DNA of 5,177 nt from NCBI GenBank assembly GCA_002424305.1, contig DIQZ01000028.1, forward strand, positions 2,367 through 7,543. Direction: 5' to 3'. Position 1 is the stretch's first letter; each line of letters opens with the position of its first letter. Under the pieces are notes generated by a model. The model was given only the letters and a program-made list of their open reading frames with translations. It was not told where the DNA came from and did not search any database. Shown one piece after another: positions 1 through 4,416 of this stretch. The position numbers and the translations under genes are program-made. This DNA comes from Firmicutes bacterium UBA5449 (GTDB taxonomy: Bacteria > Bacillota > SHA-98 > UBA4971).

Positions 1-34
1 TGCTCTTGCCTGCCCGGTTCTACCCTATCGCTGC

Positions 35-1003
35 TTAATGTACACGCCATTCCTGCTCAAACGGGGAAATAGCAGCTGCGATCACACAAACCTCAGATGC
101 CCCTGAACGGAGAAGAGCACGCGTACACTCGCTTGCCGTATTCCCCGTAGTGATCACGTCATCCACCAGCAACACGCGCCTCCCGGCGATTTCTGCGGGA
201 TACGGCACATTAAACGCTCCTCTGATGTGATCCCTGCGGAGTTCTCTCCCCAGCTTATTCTGCTCGCCCTGTCGAATTACCCTTTCCATGCTATCCCGGA
301 TGCGGATGCCAAGGCAGGATGCCACCTCCCTCGCAAGGAGCTTGGCTTGATTGTAACCGCGTTCCGCCAGTCGAATCGGATGCAAGGGGACAGGAACGAT
401 GACGTCACAAGTTCTCATGAGCTTCCTACGCGATACCTCCCTAGCCATAAGGACGCCTAATCCTTCAGCAAGATCGCGGCGCCCATAAAACTTGAACTCA
501 CAAATAAGGTCCTTCAGCACGCCGTCATACGTGCCAACCGCTCGCGCTATGTGAAAGAATCTGCCTTGCCTGCGGCAATCGATGCAAACGGGCGCACCTG
601 ACTCTGAATCTTCATGAACTGCGCTATTCACCGCTTGTCCCCTAAGCGGACGGCCGCATGTCTCACAGATAGGTTCCCGGACAAACGGGATTCTACTGAT
701 GCAATCACTGCAAATCAAGGCAAAGAAGATTTCCTCTGCATGTCTCGTATCTACTGTCTTCTTACAGAGAACACATCCCTCTTCTTCAGGAAAGATGAAG
801 TCAGTTACTTTCTTTGCGAGTATCGTGAGGGCATACCCGATATTGGGTGATCCCGTATCCGGTAACCCCATATTAGGAGATCCCATATTAGGAGATCCCA
901 TATCAGTCAACACAGTATTAGGTAATTCTGTGTCAGGTGAAGGAGTCACCGGATTACCCAGCAGATTAGGCCCCTGCATCTCCTCTGTAATGTACTTGCT
1001 CAT
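35..1003 (-). CDS. comFC: ComFC/GntX-family competence protein (phosphoribosyltransferase fold)
   Basis: This gene encodes a ComFC-type protein, known as a partner of ComFA in natural transformation that helps handle single-stranded DNA arriving in the cytoplasm. From the ATG at 1003 the product is 322 aa. Eight cysteines form CxxC pairs (77/80, 98/101, 113/116, 140/143), the usual N-terminal zinc module. The phosphoribosyltransferase-like domain follows, with PVPLHPIRLAERGYNQ near 204-219 and the PRPP-loop signature VLLVDDVITTGNT at 277-289. Family members usually begin just before the first CxxC. Here about 70 extra residues precede it, including eight pentapeptide repeats (16-55). The ATG is preceded by GGGGGT, 8 nt upstream. 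A TTG at 1048 would add 15 residues, and ATGs inside the repeat tract are also possible starts. The gene diverges from comFA. Family assignment is confident; the start and the role of the extension are not. Confidence 0.92.
   Translation of the reverse strand: MSKYITEEMQGPNLLGNPVTPSPDTELPNTVLTDMGSPNMGSPNMGLPDTGSPNIGYALTILAKKVTDFIFPEEEGCVLCKKTVDTRHAEEIFFALICSDCISRIPFVREPICETCGRPLRGQAVNSAVHEDSESGAPVCIDCRRQGRFFHIARAVGTYDGVLKDLICEFKFYGRRDLAEGLGVLMAREVSRRKLMRTCDVIVPVPLHPIRLAERGYNQAKLLAREVASCLGIRIRDSMERVIRQGEQNKLGRELRRDHIRGAFNVPYPAEIAGRRVLLVDDVITTGNTASECTRALLRSGASEVCVIAAAISPFEQEWRVH
839..958 (-). repeat. 15-bp tandem repeat (8 units) encoding pentapeptides in comFC
   Basis: Eight consecutive 15-bp units keep the reading frame and encode pentapeptides such as GSPNM, GSPNM, GLPDT and GSPNI, with more degenerate units toward the N-terminus (GNPVT, PSPDT, ELPNT, VLTDM). 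Two neighbouring units, 869-883 and 884-898, are identical at all 15 bases, which suggests a recent duplication. The tract lies before the first zinc-binding cysteine pair, in a Pro/Gly/Asn-rich segment that is probably disordered. Confidence 0.85.
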
Positions 1004-1011
1004 GTGCAAAT

Positions 1012-1017
1012 ACCCCC
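1012..1017 (-). promoter_or_regulatory. Candidate ribosome binding site for comFC
   Basis: On the minus strand GGGGGT, one base from GGAGGT, lies 8 nt before the ATG at 1003 and is my reason for preferring that start. The alternative TTG start at 1048 has only a purine run (GGGGAAG, 1058-1064) about 9 nt upstream. Confidence 0.45.
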
Positions 1018-1152
1018 AATATCCCTTTCTTTTAATCTCTGCATCCAAATATCATTGCTTCCCCTTCCCCTTCCCGCTCTCCTATCCGCTTGCCTTGACT
1101 CATTCTACTTGCACGCTTACCTATCCGGAATCCCAACCTACGCCGGTGGACT

Positions 1153-1181
1153 TTGATCCCTAACCCTATCCTAATTATGAT
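1153..1181 (+). promoter_or_regulatory. Candidate comFA promoter in the divergent intergenic region
   Basis: TTGATC (1153-1158) and TATGAT (1176-1181) are separated by exactly 17 bp, a plausible sigma-A-type pair that would give a leader of roughly 115 nt before comFA. A weaker minus-strand pair overlaps it: TTGGGT at 1199-1204 and CATAAT at 1174-1179, with a 19-bp gap. That pair could serve comFC, so the two genes may share a promoter region. No K-box or other competence-factor site was recognised. The rest of the intergenic region holds only a purine tract (minus strand, 1058-1075) and a small dyad, GATGATTTCATC, at 1219-1230. Confidence 0.4.
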
Positions 1182-1286
1182 GTGGAATTGTACCAATCAC
1201 CCAAAGGGACAGTTTTCAGATGATTTCATCATTCCACCGCCCTCTTCCGAAGGTCATGTCCATCTCGATATTGAATGGTAATACCT

Positions 1287-1291
1287 GGAGG
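1287..1291 (+). promoter_or_regulatory. Ribosome binding site for comFA
   Basis: GGAGG lies 10 nt before the ATG at 1302. An in-frame ATG at 1275 sits upstream of this site and has no comparable purine motif, so the 1302 start is preferred. A GTG at 1294 leads to a stop after three codons in its frame. Confidence 0.65.
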
Positions 1292-1301
1292 ATGTGATGA
1301 A

Positions 1302-3563
1302 ATGATAGAAAGGCCCTACTTCGTGTATGTTGCATTTAAGGCACAAGATGCTTCAAGTCACCATGAGATTACAGGCGTGTCTCACTATCCATTGTTAGAT
1401 CTCAAACTCCTTTCAACCCTGGGATATGACCGACTGGCGGTGACTGCCGGGCCTATGCCACTGGCCCGGGGAATGCATGAAGTTGAGAGGCTCAAACGAC
1501 GAGTTCATGGTCCTGTCGGTAGACAAACATTCATCACTCGTGCTCTCGGCCCCCTTTATCAGGTATTACTTGGTAGGGCACAGCCCCCTCGCTTTGATGT
1601 AGTCACTATCCACGATACTCGCGAGGTCATTCTACCTACAGACGAAGACCTACTCGCGGTAACAAAGACGCTTCGAGGACGTATCCTTTTTGATCGCGAG
1701 CTCAGAAAGGCTCTCTCAGAACGTGGCTACCACGTAACCGGCACTCTTCATGACATCCTTCAGACGTTAGTCTTAAAAGGTGTTATCGGACGGGTTCCGT
1801 CCGTTGCAATAGATAGGTTTAGGATTCCGTCCTGCAAGCGATGCGGCAACCGGGACGTGATCCGGGCCGCGTGTAGCTCCTGCTCGAGCCGGGAGTGCTT
1901 TTACTGTCCTGAATGCGTATCAATGGGACAGGCACGAGCTTGTCGTCCTCTATACTATGCACCCCGAGATAAGCCTTGTCTCTTGAGCGATGTCGCAAGA
2001 CTTTCGCACGATCCGGCAGGCATCTTGACTAATTCTGCAAAGTGTCTCCGAAAGACCGACAACAACGAAGCATTACTGAGTAGCTTGGATTTCCCGAATC
2101 CAAGCTCAGATGATCTCAAAGAAAGTGCGTACAAGGATTTTACAGTCCACCTAGACTTCGAGCTAACTAAAGCACAAAAACATGCATCACAACTCATCGT
2201 AGATTTCTTGCAGGATTCTTCACACGATGAATGCCTGGTCTTTGCCGTATGCGGCGCAGGAAAGACTGAAGTAGTTTTTCAGGGGATAGCACATGTCCTT
2301 AGACACGGTGGCAAGGTGCTGTTTGCAGTCCCGAGAAGTGATGTAGTGGCTGAAGTCGTGCTGCGCATCGCGGCTGCCATACCCGGTGCCCGCGTTCTTG
2401 AGCTTCGCGGCAATGCGAAATTGCGCTACCGGGATGCAGACATCGTAGTAGCCACGACCCATCAAACCATCAGGTTCTTTAGAGCTTTCGACCTTGTCGT
2501 CCTGGACGAAGTGGACGCATTTCCGTATCGCGGAAGCGCTATCTTGCAACACTCGGTCAGGCGGGCGACTGCCTCGCGGGGGAAGACTGTGTTTATGACC
2601 GCAACCCCGGACCGGGCCATGTTAAGAAAGGCTAATCAAAATCGGATGGCTATAGTAAGAATCTCCGCACGTCACCACGGCAGGCCTCTTCCTGAACCTG
2701 CAATCATTCAGGTTCGCTTGCCATTGCCGGGCGAGACGAGTAAGGGCGTTCAAGACAACATTAGTTCGTACATTAGCAGCTTGGACAGTAATCGCTTGGA
2801 CAGTAGCAGCTTAGACAACACTAGCGTAAATAGAAATAGCGTGAATAGGAGTAGCGTGAACAGCAGCAGCTCAAAAAGCAGAGTTTGGCAGGGCAATGAC
2901 AAGGCCCACCAGCTTTCAGGCAACGGGCTCCATTTGCCTGATAAGGTAATGGATATCATAGAACGTTCACTCAAGGCCGATAGGAAGATGTTCGTATTCG
3001 TCCCGACAGTAAAACTATCACGCCTTATCTGTATAGGAATATCTACTTCATTGTGTTATTCCGGACAGTCGCTCGGTAATCCAGACAGGACACTCTTGAG
3101 GAATTTCCCTCAACTAGGGACTTTCCCTCAGCTACGAGATCTTCCTCAGATGAGAGATTTCCCTCACGTGAGAGAATACTCGCAGCCTAAAGAACTGAGA
3201 AAACCAAGGATAGCATCAATTCACGCAGGCCACCCCAATAGGGAGTCAAACCGTGAAGCCTTCAAAACCGGCAATATCGACATTATCGTCTCAACCAGCA
3301 TACTTGAACGAGGCATCACAGTAGCAAATGCTGATGTCCTGGTGCTTTATGCTGATTACGAACGAATCTTCGATACCGCAACTCTCACTCAAATGGCAGG
3401 ACGCGCCGGACGCGCAAGAGACGATACAGAAGCTAAAGTCTATTTCGTCGCTGAACAGATTACTACTTCAATGCGCACCGCCATCCGCCTGATTCAGGAT
3501 ATGAACCGCCACGCGGCAGAAGCCGGATATCTACACCCTTCGCACATCCGAGGTTCCACATAG
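1302..3563 (+). CDS. comFA: ComFA, competence DNA helicase/translocase with repeat insertions
   Basis: ComFA is the cytoplasmic ATP-dependent translocase that draws single-stranded DNA through the ComEC channel during transformation. The 753-aa product shows, in order: an N-terminal extension (1 to about 175); a cysteine-rich zinc module with C178, 181, 191, 194, 199, 202, 205 and 214; Walker A CGAGKT (317-322); the Walker B/DEAD-type motif DEVDAFP from 402; motif III TAT (433-435); SILERG (666-671); and motif VI QMAGRAGR (697-704). These match B. subtilis ComFA closely (AVCGAGKTE, DEVDAFPY, ILERG.TV). That protein is only about 460 residues. The extra length comes from the N-terminal extension and two low-complexity tracts, at residues 488-527 (Ser/Asn-rich pentads) and 600-629 (RDFPQL-like hexads), both between the conserved helicase motifs. 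The core motifs are intact, so activity is likely. No comFB or comFC follows; comFC is divergent. Confidence 0.95.
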   Translation: MIERPYFVYVAFKAQDASSHHEITGVSHYPLLDLKLLSTLGYDRLAVTAGPMPLARGMHEVERLKRRVHGPVGRQTFITRALGPLYQVLLGRAQPPRFDVVTIHDTREVILPTDEDLLAVTKTLRGRILFDRELRKALSERGYHVTGTLHDILQTLVLKGVIGRVPSVAIDRFRIPSCKRCGNRDVIRAACSSCSSRECFYCPECVSMGQARACRPLYYAPRDKPCLLSDVARLSHDPAGILTNSAKCLRKTDNNEALLSSLDFPNPSSDDLKESAYKDFTVHLDFELTKAQKHASQLIVDFLQDSSHDECLVFAVCGAGKTEVVFQGIAHVLRHGGKVLFAVPRSDVVAEVVLRIAAAIPGARVLELRGNAKLRYRDADIVVATTHQTIRFFRAFDLVVLDEVDAFPYRGSAILQHSVRRATASRGKTVFMTATPDRAMLRKANQNRMAIVRISARHHGRPLPEPAIIQVRLPLPGETSKGVQDNISSYISSLDSNRLDSSSLDNTSVNRNSVNRSSVNSSSSKSRVWQGNDKAHQLSGNGLHLPDKVMDIIERSLKADRKMFVFVPTVKLSRLICIGISTSLCYSGQSLGNPDRTLLRNFPQLGTFPQLRDLPQMRDFPHVREYSQPKELRKPRIASIHAGHPNRESNREAFKTGNIDIIVSTSILERGITVANADVLVLYADYERIFDTATLTQMAGRAGRARDDTEAKVYFVAEQITTSMRTAIRLIQDMNRHAAEAGYLHPSHIRGST
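2763..2882 (+). repeat. 15-bp tandem repeat encoding Ser/Asn pentads in comFA
   Basis: About eight 15-bp units, clearest from 2778 to 2867, encode pentads of the form S-[L/V]-[D/N]-[S/R]-x: SLDSN, RLDSS, SLDNT, SVNRN, SVNRS, SVNSS. The units begin AGCTTGGACAGTAAT and drift to AGCGTGAATAGGAGT. The tract lies between helicase lobe 1, after the conserved HHGRPLPEP segment, and lobe 2. B. subtilis ComFA has only a short linker there. Confidence 0.85.
3099..3188 (+). repeat. 18-bp tandem repeat encoding hexapeptides in comFA
   Basis: Five 18-bp units encode the hexads RNFPQL, GTFPQL, RDLPQM, RDFPHV and REYSQP, with the DNA core TTTCCCTCA recurring. The tract interrupts helicase lobe 2, between the VFVPTVKLSRL strand/helix and the SIHAGHPNRE segment. 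These two elements are only about 20 residues apart in B. subtilis ComFA. All units are in frame. Confidence 0.82.
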
Positions 3564-3658
3564 CAGGCCCGCTAATATATGCAGCCCTTAAGCATTTCGA
3601 TTTTGATTAGCTGCAACTACGACTAGCTTAGAGAACAGACAGCGAACAACCCGTAAGT

Positions 3659-3773
3659 TCCATGCGGGAAGAATCGTAAAATCCATCCGGAAAATATCGC
3701 ACGTCTTGTGCAAAAAGCATCGCAAGCCTTGTACGAAAAGCATTGCAATGCTCATGCAAAAATAGCCGTCAGT
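3659..3773 (+). repeat. Degenerate 23-bp tandem repeat, about five units
   Basis: Units start at 3659, 3682, 3705, 3728 and 3751. The third and fourth match at 18 of 23 positions, the third and fifth at 14, and the first and second at 15. The shared core resembles TGCAAAAAGCATCGCAAG: an A-run followed by a GCAT-type half palindrome. A perfect 12-bp palindrome, GCATTGCAATGC, occupies 3740-3751. No gene is evident here and the function is unknown. Confidence 0.6.
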
Positions 3774-3820
3774 TTTGCTAGGTGTGGTCGTAAAACGACC
3801 ACGAAATCCTTTTGACTGCG

Positions 3821-3934
3821 CGATATTCTACCACCTTCCGTAGAATCTCCACCTGAGAATCGCAATTGCCCAATAAAAGGCCTATATGTGACCTGTTTTC
3901 GACCACGATCCCGCCTTGGGGTGGTAGAATATCG
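3821..3934. repeat. 15-bp perfect inverted repeat pair flanking 84 bp
   Basis: CGATATTCTACCACC (3821-3835) and GGTGGTAGAATATCG (3920-3934) are exact reverse complements. Each overlaps one copy of the 19-nt palindrome family, in opposite orientations. No convincing target-site duplication flanks the pair, so a 114-bp miniature element is possible but not shown. The left arm can also pair with a nearer GTAGAAT at 3840-3846, giving a 7-bp hairpin with an 8-nt loop. Confidence 0.7.
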
Positions 3935-4067
3935 AACACCCTATCACATAAATGAGCCTCGTAAGGGCGTTGCTGCTAGAAAATAGCGCACACTTTTCGA
4001 AAACGTGATAGAAAAACGACCACGTTTTTTATAAACGTGCTAGGAAATCGAGCACTCGAGCCTCAAA

Positions 4068-4083
4068 AGGACACCGCAGTCCT
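4068..4083 (+). repeat. Small inverted repeat between array elements
   Basis: AGGAC (4068-4072) and GTCCT (4079-4083) form a 5-bp dyad with a 6-nt loop, in the 44-bp gap between the 19-nt copies at 4037 and 4100. It does not fit the GTG...CAC consensus and may be chance or a decayed copy. Confidence 0.35.
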
Positions 4084-4352
4084 ACGAAAGCCCCAAAGTG
4101 TGCTCGAAAACCAAGCACCTCTACCGTCGGGTATGCTTCAAAACCTACCACCAACACGTTTTTCGCTCCAAAAACCTCAAAAGGTGATAGAAACTAGTAC
4201 ACAGTTTTGAAAAACGTGCTTGAAAAACGAGCACAATTACTGGACATGCCAGATTTTTCAACTGAACGTAAAGCCAGATTCTATCAAATGAGCAAGATTC
4301 ACTTGATCAGTCAATGATTAGACAAGGCTCGGGCTAGGCTCAGGTAAGCGGT

Positions 4353-4381
4353 TTTACATAATAAACCTCATATGTTATAAT
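4353..4381 (+). promoter_or_regulatory. Sigma-A-type promoter for the winged-helix/nuclease gene
   Basis: TTTACA (4353-4358) and a perfect TATAAT (4376-4381) are 17 bp apart, and a TG at 4373-4374 makes an extended -10. Transcription would begin near 4388, about 30 nt before the start codon. An imperfect dyad, CATAT (4369-4373) and ATATG (4380-4384), straddles the -10 box and could be an operator, for example for self-repression by the encoded winged-helix domain; that is inference. Confidence 0.8.
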
Positions 4382-4402
4382 ATGTCAAACGATGCCTATT
4401 TT

Positions 4403-4408
4403 GGGAGG
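4403..4408 (+). promoter_or_regulatory. Ribosome binding site for the winged-helix/nuclease gene
   Basis: GGGAGG lies 8 nt before the ATG at 4417, a near-ideal Shine-Dalgarno placement. With the promoter just upstream, it fixes the start codon. Confidence 0.8.
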
Positions 4409-4416
4409 TTCTCTCT

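Larger units (their letters stand above)
3784..4234 (+). repeat. Array of ten 19-nt interrupted palindromes
   Basis: The consensus is GTG[G/C]T[A/C]GAAAACGA[G/C]CAC, ideally a 7-bp stem with an A-rich 5-nt loop. Plus-strand copies start at 3784, 3921, 3973, 4005, 4037, 4100, 4184 and 4216; minus-strand copies cover 3816-3834 and 3888-3906. The clearest are GTGGTCGTAAAACGACCAC (3784) and GTGCTTGAAAAACGAGCAC (4216). Four neighbouring pairs start exactly 32 bp apart (3784/3816, 3973/4005, 4005/4037, 4184/4216) and one pair 33 bp apart (3888/3921). The 13-bp spacers are themselves palindrome-like (ACTTTTCGAAAAC, GTTTTTTATAAAC, AGTTTTGAAAAAC). The array ends about 180 bp before the winged-helix/nuclease gene. 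It may be an operator or binding array, RNA hairpins, or a dispersed repeat family. Confidence 0.78.

Noticed and set aside
1..34. Another gene downstream of comFC
   Set aside because: Only 34 bases are present, with no recognisable coding or terminator signal.
227..850. Two short plus-strand open frames (227-460 and 614-850)
   Set aside because: Both are antisense to comFC and have no recognisable protein features.
699..1163. Plus-strand open frame of 154 codons
   Set aside because: It is antisense to comFC, and its repeats (GDPILGDPILGDP) are the shadow of the comFC 15-bp tract. No ribosome binding site or family similarity was seen.
2750..2974. Minus-strand open frame with a Leu/Phe-rich, membrane-like stretch
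   Set aside because: The hydrophobic repeats (LLLFTLLLFT) are the reverse-strand reading of the comFA Ser/Asn tract, inside a gene with intact helicase motifs.
3571..3611. Terminator just after comFA (GCTAAT/ATTAGC with inner ATGC/GCAT)
   Set aside because: The nested arms are short, with long unpaired stretches and no following T-run.
3821..3934. Insertion sequence or MITE with a target-site duplication
   Set aside because: The 15-bp inverted ends are real, but no duplicated flanking bases were found and there is no transposase in the window, so it is listed only as an inverted repeat.
4012..4030. Rho-independent terminator (AAAAACG, ACCA loop, CGTTTTT, then T)
   Set aside because: The stem has only two G-C pairs. 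The dyad is explained by the overlapping lattice of 19-nt palindromes, and it lies about 450 bp after the comFA stop.
3784..4234. CRISPR array
   Set aside because: The 19-nt units vary too much, the recurring spacers are only 13-14 bp and are palindrome-like, spacing is irregular, copies occur on both strands, and no cas gene is visible.
4240..4259. Terminator-like CTGG/CCAG hairpin with a T-run
   Set aside because: The stem is only 4 bp, too weak to support.
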